This document shows positions 16,427-25,203 of a DNA stretch of 54,644 nt, piece after piece. This stretch comes from JBLNBU01 sp050260215 (GTDB lineage: Bacteria > Pseudomonadota > Alphaproteobacteria > Rhodospirillales > Magnetospirillaceae), in the NCBI GenBank assembly GCA_050260215.1, contig JBLNBU010000028.1:1-54644 (forward strand), in the 5' to 3' direction. A program made the translations under genes and the position numbers. Under the pieces are notes generated by a model. That model did no database searches. It was given only the letters and a program-made list of their open reading frames with translations, and was not told the origin of the DNA. The stretch's first letter is position 1; every line of letters starts with the position of its first letter.

Positions 16427-16452
16427 GGGCCGCGCTGCCGGCAGTGCGGCCC
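16427..16452. terminator. Hairpin after the small secreted protein gene
   Basis: GGGCCGCGCTGCC (16427-16439) pairs with GGCAGTGCGGCCC (16440-16452) with one wobble and almost no loop. It is followed by a pyrimidine-rich CTCTCCCCTCT stretch rather than a T-run. It is placed 8 bp after the stop codon. Confidence 0.55.
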
Positions 16453-16529
16453 TCTCCCCTCTGTGACGTCTTTCACAGACTTCCGCCCGCCTTCTGCGCT
16501 ATGATGCCAACCGAACAGGATGGTGGGCG

Positions 16530-16829
16530 ATGAGCATACAGGCCCTGGGCGGATTGGCTTCGGCGTTGACGGCGCAGGCTTCGGTGGCGAACCGGGCGGC
16601 GGTCAACATCGTCAATGTCAACACGCCCGACTTTGCCGCCCAGCAGGGCCAATTGGTGGCGCAGCAGCCGGCCGGAGTGGCCGACGTGGCGACGCCGCCG
16701 GCGGGCGAGGTCGACCTGGCCCGCGAGGTCACCACCCTGATGATGTCGAAGTCCGCCTATGGGGCGGCGGCCAAGACCTTCGCCACCGTGGCGCGAATGG
16801 ATCAGGCGGTTCTCGACATCCTGGCCTGA
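16530..16829 (+). CDS. Short flagellar rod/hook-like protein
   Basis: A 99-residue protein. Its N-terminus (ASVANRAAVNIVNVNTPDFAAQ) matches the N-terminal motif of flagellar rod and hook proteins (A-x-N-I-A-N-x-x-T-P-x-Y/F). Its C-terminus (VDLAREVTTLMMSKSAYGAAAKTFATVARMDQAVLDIL) matches the C-terminal helix of FlgC/FlgG-type proteins. The middle domain of true FlgB, FlgC or FlgG is missing. No other flagellar basal-body gene is nearby. It is followed 19 bp later by a CMD-family gene. Confidence 0.65.
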   Translation: MSIQALGGLASALTAQASVANRAAVNIVNVNTPDFAAQQGQLVAQQPAGVADVATPPAGEVDLAREVTTLMMSKSAYGAAAKTFATVARMDQAVLDILA

Positions 16830-16848
16830 GCTCGGGCACACTTCCCCC

Positions 16849-17247
16849 ATGAGCAAGACTGACGAGACCGCCACCGAGCGTGGCCGGCGCGTGCGCCGCG
16901 AGATCATGGGCGACGCCCATGCCGACCGCATCGCCGCCGATCCCGATCCCTTCGTGGCGCCCTTCCAGGACCTGGTCACCCGCTACGGCTGGGGCGAGGT
17001 GTGGTCGCGCGACGGCATCGACCGCCGCACCCGCTCGCTGGTCACCCTGGGGATGATGGTGGCGCTGAACCGCGCCCATGCGTTCAAGCTGCACGTCAAG
17101 GGCGCGCTCAACAACGGCGCCTCTCGCGACGACATCGTCGAGGTGCTGCTGCAGGTCATGGTCTATTGCGGCGCGCCGGCAGCCGAGGAAGGGGTGCGCT
17201 GGGCCCGCGAGGTCTTCGCCGAGCTGGACGCCCCAAAGACGCCTTAG
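16849..17247 (+). CDS. Carboxymuconolactone decarboxylase (CMD) family protein
   Basis: A 132-residue protein with the CMD fold: RTRSLVTLGMMVALNRAHAFKLHVKGALNNGASRDDIVEVLLQVMVYCGAPAAEEGVRWA. It resembles PcaC (4-carboxymuconolactone decarboxylase) in size. It lacks the CxxC of the AhpD peroxidase branch and has only one Cys. No protocatechuate pathway genes are adjacent, so the substrate is not established. Confidence 0.8.
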   Translation: MSKTDETATERGRRVRREIMGDAHADRIAADPDPFVAPFQDLVTRYGWGEVWSRDGIDRRTRSLVTLGMMVALNRAHAFKLHVKGALNNGASRDDIVEVLLQVMVYCGAPAAEEGVRWAREVFAELDAPKTP

Positions 17248-17300
17248 ATCAGCCGCAATCGCGTGGTGTGATCATCCCCGTCCCATGAAGGGGGGCCGCC

Positions 17301-17900
17301 ATGCGCATGTTCGTCGCCGCCATCGTCCTGATGCTTGCCGTCCAGCCCGTGCGCGCCGACGTCGAGGGGGACGGCCACCGCTTCGCCCCCGGCTTGGCGC
17401 AAAGCTGCATTTCGGAGATCCAGCGCCAGCTGGCCCAGCGGCGCTATTATGCCGGCCCGGCGGACGGACGGGTGTCGGCGGCCACCCGTGCCGCCATCCG
17501 CGACTATCAAGCCGATGTGGGGCTGCCGGTCGACGGCATCGCTGACCAGGCGGTGCTGAACATGCTGAATTTCGGCCCCAAGGTGGCCAAGGGCGCCCGC
17601 GTCGCCGCCGACCTGCCGCCGGCCCCGCCGGCCCCGCCCCCTGCCGTCACCGATCCCGGCCCCGAGGCCGGCGATCCGGTCAAGGCCCAGGTGGCCGGGC
17701 TGCAGCGCATGCTGGCCGACAAGGGCTATTACCGCGGCGGCGTCGACGGCGAGCTCAACGCCGCCACCATCGACGCGGCCAACCGCTGGCGCCGCGACAA
17801 CGGCATGGCGCCGCCGCCGCCTGCTCCTCCGGCTGCCCGCGACGTGCCGCCGCCGCCCCAGGCTGCGCCGCGGCCGGCGGTGACCGAAGAGCGGTTGTAG
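17301..17900 (+). CDS. Secreted protein with two peptidoglycan-binding domains
   Basis: A 199-residue protein with a signal peptide (MRMFVAAIVLMLAVQPVRA). PG_binding_1 repeats lie at about 35-90 (IQRQLAQRRYYAGPADGRVSAATRAAIRDYQ) and 130-170 (LQRMLADKGYYRGGVDGELNAATIDAANRW). Pro-rich linkers separate and follow them. No catalytic hydrolase domain is present, so it probably acts as a wall-binding periplasmic protein. Confidence 0.8.
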   Translation: MRMFVAAIVLMLAVQPVRADVEGDGHRFAPGLAQSCISEIQRQLAQRRYYAGPADGRVSAATRAAIRDYQADVGLPVDGIADQAVLNMLNFGPKVAKGARVAADLPPAPPAPPPAVTDPGPEAGDPVKAQVAGLQRMLADKGYYRGGVDGELNAATIDAANRWRRDNGMAPPPPAPPAARDVPPPPQAAPRPAVTEERL

Positions 17901-17906
17901 GGGCCG

Positions 17907-18374
17907 CTATTGCCCGGTGAACTCGATGGCGCCGCCGGGCAGCAGGTAAAGTACCAGCGCCCGGCCGCCCTTGACGGTGGGGCGGTGGGCCGAGCCGGGC
18001 TTGAACACGCACCAGCCGCGGCCGTGGCCGTCGAAGCGGGCTGCCGGGTCGACCGGCATAACCAGGCAGATCTCGCCGTTGGGATGGCGGTGGTGGGGGC
18101 CGACGATCTCGGTCAGGTCGACCACGTCCACCGACAGGTCGCGGGTCTCCGGGGTGGCTTCGATCACGCGTCCGAACCTGCGGCCCTCGCCCCCGTGGGC
18201 GCACATCCAGCCGGCTGCAATGGCCTGGTGGCAGGCGGCCTCGATGCCCGTCACCACCGGGCCGTCGCCGGGAAAGGCGGCGTCCAGAACGGCCGCCAAC
18301 TCGCGCTCGACGGGGCGGCAGGCGATGGTGTCGATGATGGGGTTCATCAGGGAGGTGAACTGCTCGGGCGTCAT
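17907..18374 (-). CDS. DUF4863-family protein, 4-hydroxylaminobenzoate lyase-like
   Basis: A 155-residue cupin-like protein. MTPEQFTSLMNPIIDTIACRPVERELAAVLDAAFPG, then VDLTEIVGPHHRHPNGEICLVMPVDPAARFDGHGRGWCVFKPGSAHRPTVKGGRALVLYLLPGG, match the DUF4863 family, which includes the 4-hydroxylaminobenzoate lyase PnbB. The PHHRHPNGE segment supplies probable metal ligands. No aromatic-degradation genes accompany it except the CMD-family gene 0.7 kb away. The actual substrate is uncertain. Confidence 0.65.
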   Translation of the reverse strand: MTPEQFTSLMNPIIDTIACRPVERELAAVLDAAFPGDGPVVTGIEAACHQAIAAGWMCAHGGEGRRFGRVIEATPETRDLSVDVVDLTEIVGPHHRHPNGEICLVMPVDPAARFDGHGRGWCVFKPGSAHRPTVKGGRALVLYLLPGGAIEFTGQ

Positions 18375-18500
18375 CGGGGCATCCGCTGGCTGTCTGGTCG
18401 GTCGGCCAGTATCGCACGGAAGGGCGAGCCCATCGCAAGAGGGAGGGCGGCGGCCCGTGCGGCTGCCTATCTGTCAGGCGACCACGGGGCGGAGGGTGCG

Positions 18501-18989
18501 ATGCGCAAGATGGCGACGGTGGCAGTGGCGCTGATGCTGGCGGGGTGCGCCCAGACCGGCGGCGGCAATGCGCCCGGCGAATTCGGCGCCAACAAGACGA
18601 CCGGCGGCACCTTGCTGGGCGCCATCGGCGGCGGCCTGGCCGGGGCGCAGTTCGGCCACGGCACCGGCAGTGTCGCCGCGGCGGCGCTGGGCACGCTGCT
18701 GGGGGCCTTCGTCGGGCACGAGGTCGGCACCTCGCTCGACCGCGCCGACCAGGCGGCGGAATCCCGGGCCGAGAAGACCGCCTTCGATGCGCCGCTCGGG
18801 CACTCGATCACCTGGAACAATCCCGACACCGGCCATTCGGGCACCATCACCCCGGTGCGCGAGGGTGCCGACGCCAGCGGCAACCCGTGCCGCGAGTTCC
18901 AGCAGCAGGTCACCATCGACGGCCGCAGCCAGTCGGCCTACGGCACCGCCTGCCACCAGCCGGACGGGTCGTGGAAGATCATCCCTTAG
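18501..18989 (+). CDS. Glycine-zipper outer-membrane lipoprotein (17 kDa antigen family)
   Basis: A 162-residue lipoprotein with lipobox LAGC at about residues 13-16. A glycine-zipper segment follows (GGTLLGAIGGGLAGAQFGHGTGSVAAAALGTLLGAFVGHEVGTSLDRAD), then a C-terminal domain with GNPCREFQQQVTIDGRSQSAYGTACHQPDGSWKI, the rickettsial 17 kDa surface-antigen pattern. It is likely anchored in the outer membrane. ATG 18501 is chosen because it places the lipobox correctly. Confidence 0.85.
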   Translation: MRKMATVAVALMLAGCAQTGGGNAPGEFGANKTTGGTLLGAIGGGLAGAQFGHGTGSVAAAALGTLLGAFVGHEVGTSLDRADQAAESRAEKTAFDAPLGHSITWNNPDTGHSGTITPVREGADASGNPCREFQQQVTIDGRSQSAYGTACHQPDGSWKIIP

Positions 18990-18999
18990 GGAAGGGGGG

Positions 19000-19164
19000 T
19001 CAGCGGAAGCGGCCGCGGGCCGCGTCGATCAGCACGCCGACCACGGTGATGGCGGCGATCAGCGAGAAGCCCCACATCTCGTCCAGGCCGGCGCCGGCCA
19101 TCAGCACGACGCCGATCAGGGTGCCGATCAGCAGGGCGATGGGGAAGACGGGAAGGCCGCCCAT
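19000..19164 (-). CDS. Small two-helix membrane protein
   Basis: A 54-residue protein, MGGLPVFPIALLIGTLIGVVLMAGAGLDEMWGFSLIAAITVVGVLIDAARGRFR, split here only by its two predicted transmembrane helices (about 6-24 and 33-48). Its ATG overlaps the stop codon of the next upstream gene (TGATG), supporting a real translated pair. Family not recognised. Confidence 0.55.
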   Translation of the reverse strand: MGGLPVFPIALLIGTLIGVVLMAGAGLDEMWGFSLIAAITVVGVLIDAARGRFR

Positions 19165-19535
19165 CAGCGCCCCGCCTTGGGACGCATGGCGCCCCACACC
19201 AGCCACAGGGATACCGGCGGGGCCAGCACCAGCAGCATGCGGTCCAATACCCGTTCCATGCCCCAGCGTTCGCCGGCCAGCAGGATCTGCTGCTTGCAGT
19301 CGTAACGTTGGTGGAAACTGCCTTCGCACTTGCGCATCTGCTGCTGGACCGTCGGTGTGGTGTGGTTGGCGACCAGTTCGGTGGCGGGCTCGACCAACTG
19401 GGTCCAGCCGACCGCGCCCAACCAGCCCAGCGAGAACAGCACCACCAGCCAACCGGCCATGCGATGGCGCCGCACCGGGTCGGGGCCGTCGTCGGGGGCG
19501 TGGTCGGGAGAGGGCTGTACGGTCATCGGGCGCAT
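19164..19535 (-). CDS. Membrane protein of unknown function
   Basis: A 123-residue protein with two hydrophobic segments, at about 26-46 (AGWLVVLFSLGWLGAVGW) and near the C-terminus (MLLVLAPPVSLWLVWGAM). The intervening loop has a Cys pair (KCEGSFHQRYDCKQQ) that could be disulfide-bonded in the periplasm. Starts at 19535 (MRPM), 19526 (MTVQ) and 19580 are all possible. It is coupled by a one-base overlap to the small membrane protein downstream. Confidence 0.55.
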   Translation of the reverse strand: MRPMTVQPSPDHAPDDGPDPVRRHRMAGWLVVLFSLGWLGAVGWTQLVEPATELVANHTTPTVQQQMRKCEGSFHQRYDCKQQILLAGERWGMERVLDRMLLVLAPPVSLWLVWGAMRPKAGR

Positions 19536-19717
19536 GGGTTTGGTCCTTTGGGTTGCATTATCCCTCGGCTGCCCTTTCAAATTCCTTAAGCCCGCCGGTG
19601 GCCGGGGATTGCAATATGGATAGTGGCATTTTGCACCAATGAGGTTCGCGGAAAAATAGAGACAGCCGCGTGGCGAGGTGATACAAACGGGGTGGTCCGG
19701 CGGCAGGGAGACGGTGC

Positions 19718-20176
19718 ATGAGCAGCAGGGGGCGGGGAAGGACCAGGGAAGGCATGATCAACCCGGTCGACGCCCATGTGGGCGCACGCGTGCGGTTGCG
19801 GCGCACCTTGATGGGGATGAGCCAGGAAAAGCTGGGCGAGGCCCTGGGCCTGACCTTCCAGCAGGTCCAGAAGTACGAGCGCGGCACCAACCGCATCGGT
19901 GCCAGCCGGCTATGGGACCTCTGCCGCGTCCTCGACGTGCCGGTGTCCTTCTTCTACGACGACATGCCGGTGGCGCTGGTCAATGCGCCGGTCGCCGGCT
20001 TCTTCGGCCTGGCCGAGGAGATGCCGCCCCTGCCCGAACGCGACCCCATGGTCAAGCGCGAGACCCTGGAACTGGTCCGCGCCTATTACGGCATCCAGGA
20101 TCCGCTGGTGCGCAAGCGCGTCTACGAACTGGCCAAGGCGCTCAGCGGCGATCCCGCATCTGCCGGCGACCGGTGA
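19718..20176 (+). CDS. XRE-family helix-turn-helix transcriptional regulator
   Basis: A 152-residue regulator with an N-terminal Cro/CI HTH (about 20-78: MGMSQEKLGEALGLTFQQVQKYERGTNRIGASRL) and a C-terminal region with no recognised ligand domain. The TFQQVQKYERGTNRIGAS recognition helix is the form common in alphaproteobacterial XRE proteins. A GGGAG sequence precedes ATG 19718; an internal ATG 12 codons on is an alternative. Targets are unknown. Confidence 0.85.
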   Translation: MSSRGRGRTREGMINPVDAHVGARVRLRRTLMGMSQEKLGEALGLTFQQVQKYERGTNRIGASRLWDLCRVLDVPVSFFYDDMPVALVNAPVAGFFGLAEEMPPLPERDPMVKRETLELVRAYYGIQDPLVRKRVYELAKALSGDPASAGDR

Positions 20177-20207
20177 GCCTGGACGTGCAGGCAGGCGGAG
20201 CCGGGCT

Positions 20208-20864
20208 CTAGTCGCGGTAGTGGATTACCCGCACCGTCGTCGCGGCCTGCTCCAGGACCGCGGTGACCGGCAGGCCCGGGGGCGGGGCCTGGACCAGGCC
20301 AAGGCGATGGCTGCCCCCGAACAACAGGAACAGCGCGCGCGTCGCCAACAGGCGCGACAGCGACAGGCTGATCCGGGCCGCAGGCGCCACCGGGGCGATG
20401 CCGGGCAGGCAGGGGGCGGCCGCGTCCAGCGGCTGGCCCGGGAACAGCGAGGCCACGTGGCCGTCGTCACCCAGCCCCAGCACCACCGCATCGAAGGGGC
20501 CACCCAGCCCCGCCAGACGTTCTGCCGCCGCCTGGGCGCCGTCGGAAGGGGTCGGTTCCGCGCCGGCCAGCGGCACCACACGGCAGCGCGCCCCCGCCAG
20601 GTGGCGGCGCAACTGTCCCAGGTTGCTGTCGGGCGAGTCCTCTGGCACCCAGCGGTCGTCGGTCAGGGTGACAGCGACGCGCTCCCACGGCAGCGCCTGG
20701 GGGAACAAGGCGTCGAAGAACGCCACCGGCGAGCGGCCGCCCGGAACCGCCAGCGTCGCCCGGCCGCGGTTGCGCACCGCCTCTGCCAGCAGCTGGGCGA
20801 CCGTGTCGGCCAGCGCCATCCCGGCGCCCTCGCGGGTGGCGAACGAGGCGATGTCGACGGTCAT
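20208..20864 (-). CDS. pgl: 6-phosphogluconolactonase
   Basis: A 218-residue DevB/SOL-family enzyme. LAVPGGRSPVAFFDAL, TLTDDRWVPEDSPDSNLG and LGLGDDGHVASLFPG are the substrate-phosphate and catalytic motifs. It hydrolyses 6-phosphoglucono-lactone in the oxidative pentose phosphate or Entner-Doudoroff route. The usual zwf and edd partners are not adjacent. The start overlaps the rarD-like stop by 4 bp. Confidence 0.92.
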   Translation of the reverse strand: MTVDIASFATREGAGMALADTVAQLLAEAVRNRGRATLAVPGGRSPVAFFDALFPQALPWERVAVTLTDDRWVPEDSPDSNLGQLRRHLAGARCRVVPLAGAEPTPSDGAQAAAERLAGLGGPFDAVVLGLGDDGHVASLFPGQPLDAAAPCLPGIAPVAPAARISLSLSRLLATRALFLLFGGSHRLGLVQAPPPGLPVTAVLEQAATTVRVIHYRD

Positions 20865-21733
20865 GGCGTGCTCCGGCGGCGGGCGACCCAGCTGTCAACC
20901 AGGTAGACGGCGATGGCCGCCCAGATGGCGGCGAAGGTGGTGAGATGGGCGGCCGACAGGGGCTCGCCATAGGCGAACACCGCCAGCAGGAAATGCCCGG
21001 TGGGGGCCAGGTACTGGAAGAAGCCCAGGGTGGCATAGGGCATGCGCTGGGCCGCGGCGGTGAACCACATCAGCGGCAGCGCGGTGGCGATGCCGCCGGC
21101 CATCAGGATGGCGGTGGTGCCGAGATCGGGGCCCAGGGCGACGGGCCCGCGCCAGGCGAGATAGGCCAGGGCGGCGGGCACCAAAAGCCCGGTCTCGACC
21201 GCCAGGCCGATCAGCGGGGCCAGGGGCGCACGCTTGCGCAGCAGGCCGTAGATGCCGAAGCTGACGCCCAGCACCAGCGCCACCCAGGGCGGGGTGCCGG
21301 TGGCGATTGCGAGCACCACCACGCCGCCGCCGGCCAGCGCCACCGCCGCCCATTGCAGGGGCCGCAGGCGCTCGCCCAGCACCGCCACGCCCAGGGCGAC
21401 GTTGACCAGCGGGTTGAGGAAATAGCCCAGGCTGCATTCCAGCACCCGGTTCTGCCCCACCGCCCAGACGAAGATGCCCCAGTTCAGGCTGATGCAGAGG
21501 GTTGACGCCAGAAGGGTAAGGATCAGGCGGCGCGAGGCCAGGATGGCCGTCAACTCGCCCCAGCGGCCGCGCCACGCCACCACCGGGGCCACCACCACCA
21601 GCGACCACACCACCCGGTGGGCCAGCACGTCGATGGCCGGCACCATGGCCAGCAGCTTCCAGAAGGCTGGGAACATCCCCCACGACCCGTAGGCCGCCAG
21701 GGCATAGGCGACGCCGCCGCGCTGGATCTTCAT
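20861..21733 (-). CDS. rarD: RarD-type EamA-family permease
   Basis: A 290-residue protein with ten predicted membrane helices in two EamA halves. AYGSWGMFPAFWKLL near the N-terminus and the AHRVVWSLVVVAPVV and NWGIFVWAVGQNRVLECSLGYFLNPLVNV segments are characteristic of RarD. The family is annotated for chloramphenicol sensitivity; its real substrate is unsettled. It shares 4 bp with pgl and lies 4 bp after a kinase gene. Confidence 0.9.
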   Translation of the reverse strand: MKIQRGGVAYALAAYGSWGMFPAFWKLLAMVPAIDVLAHRVVWSLVVVAPVVAWRGRWGELTAILASRRLILTLLASTLCISLNWGIFVWAVGQNRVLECSLGYFLNPLVNVALGVAVLGERLRPLQWAAVALAGGGVVVLAIATGTPPWVALVLGVSFGIYGLLRKRAPLAPLIGLAVETGLLVPAALAYLAWRGPVALGPDLGTTAILMAGGIATALPLMWFTAAAQRMPYATLGFFQYLAPTGHFLLAVFAYGEPLSAAHLTTFAAIWAAIAVYLVDSWVARRRSTP

Positions 21734-21737
21734 GGAC

Positions 21738-23170
21738 TCATGCCTTGGGCAGGGTGACGGTGACGCGCAGGCCGCCTTTGGCGCGGTTCGTCAACCGGAT
21801 GTCACCCCCGTGGGCGCGGACCGCAGCGCGCGCCACCGCCAGCCCCAGCCCGGTGCCGCCGGTGTCGCGGCTGCGCGAGCCTTCCAGGCGGACGAAGGGG
21901 GCGAACACCCGCTCGGCGTCGGCTTCCGCGATGCCCGGCCCGTCGTCGTCCAGGGCAACGACGGCCTCCAACTCATTGTCGGACAAGGAAACTCGTACCG
22001 CCCCGCCGTACTTGGCGCCGTTGTCAACCAGGTTGGCAAGGGCGCGCTTCAGCGCCGACGGCCGGGCTTCCATGACCAGGCTGTCGGGGCCCTGGTAGGT
22101 GGCCGGGGCCCCGGCGGCGGCCATGTCCTCGACCAGGCCCTGGACCAACGAGGCGACGTCGACCCGCACGCGCGGCTCGCGCGCCGCGTCGTCGCGGGCA
22201 AAGGCCAGCGTGGCGGCGATCATCGCCTCCATCTCTTCCAGGTCGGCCAGCATCTTGGCCCGCTGCTCGTCGTCGTCGACGAATTCGGCGCGCAGGCGCA
22301 GCCGGGTGATGGGGGTGCGCAGGTCGTGGCTGATGGCGGCCAGCATCTGGGTGCGGTCCTCGACGAAGCGGCGGATGCGGCCCTGCATGACGTTGAAGGC
22401 CAGCGCCGCCTGGCGCACCTCGCGCGGGCCGGTCTCGGGCAGGGGGGGCGAGGCGACGTCGACGCCCAGCCGCTCGGCGGCGGTGGCGAAGGCGGCAAAC
22501 GGCCGGGTGGCGCGGCGGACCGCCCACAGCGCCGCCGCGGTCACCACCAGCAGCGCCAGCAGCAGCGGAGCCACGAAGCGGGGCCGCCACAGGGTGTCGC
22601 CGTGTTCCAGCGGGGCCAGCACGTTGAGCCAGCTGTCGTCTTGCAGCCGCACCGAGATGCGCAGCACCCGGCCGGCGAACGGCGCGTGCATGCCGCCGCC
22701 CATGCCGAAGCCCTGGCCATACCCGCCCTGGCCATAACCGCCCTGGCCCGGTCCGCGCCCGTGGCCACCACCCATGCCGAAGCCGGGCGCCGGGGGCGGC
22801 GGCGGCGATTCGGCGGCGATGCGGATCTCGCGGCCCTCCAGGCTGCGCTCCAGCACCGGGCGGACGATGGCGGCCAGGCCGTCGGTCTCGGCCTCGACCA
22901 CCAGCGGGTTGGGGCCCCAGCCGACGCGGAAGCGCGGATTGTCCAGGTTGTGCAGGGCTTGGCGGCGCTGGTCGGGCGGGGTCTGCTCGGCCAGGGCGAC
23001 CAGCCCGGCCACCCGCTCGGCGGCATTTCGCCCGCCCAGGGCCGCCAGGGCCTGGTGGCGGGCGTCGGCGAACAGGTACAGCGCCATGGCCAGCGATACC
23101 GCCAGGGCGCCCAGCAGCACCATCACCGTGCGGCCGACGATCGAGTCGGGCCAAAGGCGGACGCGGCCGG

Positions 23171-23174
<4 letters not shown>
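21738..23174 (-). CDS. EnvZ-type membrane sensor histidine kinase
   Basis: A 478-residue kinase with two membrane segments (about 15-35 and 215-237) around a periplasmic domain of about 180 residues, then HAMP, HisKA (ISHDLRTPITRLRLRAE) and HATPase (DDDGPGI, GTGLGLAV). The periplasmic domain contains a Gly-rich run with two GYGQG repeats between PPPPPAPGFGMGGG and GFGMGGGMH, an unusual insert. It overlaps the response-regulator gene by 4 bp, so the pair is co-translated. Confidence 0.92.
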
Positions 23175-23893
<719 letters not shown>

Positions 23894-23937
23894 GCTGCCG
23901 TTATAGCGCCATCGCCGGCCCAAGTCGGCGCTTTTCA

Positions 23938-23953
23938 GGTAACCAAGGGTAAC
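23938..23953. promoter_or_regulatory. GGTAAC direct repeat, candidate OmpR-family site
   Basis: GGTAAC at 23938-23943 and again at 23948-23953, starting exactly 10 bp apart. Head-to-tail half-sites one helical turn apart are how OmpR/PhoB-type dimers bind. It lies between the response-regulator gene (45 bp away) and the divergent bacteriohemerythrin gene (87 bp away). Confidence 0.45.
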
Positions 23954-23970
23954 AGGGAGACGGTCCGTCA

Positions 23971-23999
23971 TGGATCGGTGGGCAGGCATTGGGTATAAT
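23971..23999 (+). promoter_or_regulatory. Probable promoter of the bacteriohemerythrin gene
   Basis: A perfect -10 TATAAT (23994-23999) with a weak -35 TGGATC (23971-23976) at 17-bp spacing. A start near 24006 would leave a leader of about 34 nt. The weak -35 next to the GGTAAC repeats is compatible with activator dependence. Confidence 0.45.
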
Positions 24000-24039
24000 G
24001 TGTCAAAGGGGAAGCGGGCCTGAGCAACCAGGGGTGTAA

Positions 24040-24450
24040 ATGAGAAGCCTGGCATGGACATCCGACCTGACGACCGGCGTCGGCCAGTTCGACGACGACC
24101 ACCGTCATCTGTTGGGTATCTACAACGAACTGTTCGCCGCCTGCTTCGCCGGCCTGGCGTCGACGGTGATCGCCGATATCCTGGAGCGCCTGCTCAGCTA
24201 CACCAACGATCATTTCCGCCGCGAGGAAGAGGCCATGCGCCAGACCCGCTTCCCCGGCCTGGCCGAGCACGAGGCCGCCCATGACGGGCTGGTGATGCGC
24301 CTGTCCGAGCTGCGCCAGTCGCTTCAGCGCGGCAGCATCGACAACCTCGACGTCGAAGCCCTGGCCTTCCTTGAGCACTGGATCGTCACCCACACGCTCG
24401 AGATGGACCGGGCCTACGGCGAGCACCTGAACAGCCACGGCTTCCACTGA
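24040..24450 (+). CDS. Bacteriohemerythrin
   Basis: A 136-residue single-domain hemerythrin with the complete di-iron ligand set: His21 (DDDHRHL), His58 and Glu62 (NDHFRREEEAM), His77 and His81 (EHEAAHDGL), His118 and Asp123 (HTLEMDRAY). It should reversibly bind O2 and may act in oxygen delivery, storage or sensing. It is divergent from the OmpR/EnvZ-type pair and 42 bp upstream of hisG. Confidence 0.95.
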   Translation: MRSLAWTSDLTTGVGQFDDDHRHLLGIYNELFAACFAGLASTVIADILERLLSYTNDHFRREEEAMRQTRFPGLAEHEAAHDGLVMRLSELRQSLQRGSIDNLDVEALAFLEHWIVTHTLEMDRAYGEHLNSHGFH

Positions 24451-24492
24451 TCTTTTTCGCAGGCTGGCAAGCCGGAGCGAAACCGGGTAAAC

Positions 24493-25203
24493 ATGGCGTC
24501 CCGCCAAGAACGAGACGCTAGCGAAATCCCCGTGTCCACCGAAGACAAGCTGGTCATCGCCCTGCCCAAGGGCCGCATCCTCGACGAGGCCATGCCGCTG
24601 GTTCGCGCCGCCGGCATCGAGCCCGAGCCCGAATTCGACGATCCCAAGTCGCGGCTTTTGCGCTTTTCGACCAACCACGCCCATATCGACCTCATCCGGG
24701 TGCGTTCGTTCGACGTGGCCACCTTCGTCGCCTTCGGTGCCGCCCATCTGGGCATCGCCGGCAACGACGTGCTGATGGAGTTCGACTACCCCGAGATCTA
24801 CGCGCCGCTCGACCTGGGCATCGGCAGCTGCCGCCTGTCGGTGGCCGAACCGGTCGACCTGGCCGCCTCCGACGATCCCAGGCGCTGGTCTCACGTGCGC
24901 ATCGCCACCAAATATCCCGAGGTGACGCGCCGCCACTTTGCCGCCCGCGGGGTCCAGGCCGAGTGCGTCAAGCTCAACGGGGCGATGGAACTGGCTCCGT
25001 CCCTGGGTCTGGCCCGACGCATCGTCGACCTGGTGTCCACCGGCTCGACGCTGAAGGCCAACGGCTTGAAGGAGGTCGAGGTGCTCGCCCACGTGACCAG
25101 CCGCCTGATCGTCAACCGCGCCGCGCTCAAGACCCGTCCGGACGAGATGACCGGCTGGATCGACCGCTTCCGCGCCGCCTGCGAGGCCCGCGATGCCGGT
25201 TGA
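24493..25203 (+). CDS. hisG: ATP phosphoribosyltransferase, short form
   Basis: A 236-residue HisG without the C-terminal regulatory domain, so of the HisG-S type that works with HisZ; hisZ is not in the window. LVIALPKGRILDEAMPL opens the domain. VRSFDVATFVAFGAAHLGIAGNDVL and DLVSTGSTLKANGL (PRPP-binding loop) follow. A GTG start at 24532 (STEDKLVIALPKG) would match typical HisG-S N-termini better than ATG 24493. It overlaps hisD by 11 bp. Confidence 0.93.
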   Translation: MASRQERDASEIPVSTEDKLVIALPKGRILDEAMPLVRAAGIEPEPEFDDPKSRLLRFSTNHAHIDLIRVRSFDVATFVAFGAAHLGIAGNDVLMEFDYPEIYAPLDLGIGSCRLSVAEPVDLAASDDPRRWSHVRIATKYPEVTRRHFAARGVQAECVKLNGAMELAPSLGLARRIVDLVSTGSTLKANGLKEVEVLAHVTSRLIVNRAALKTRPDEMTGWIDRFRAACEARDAG

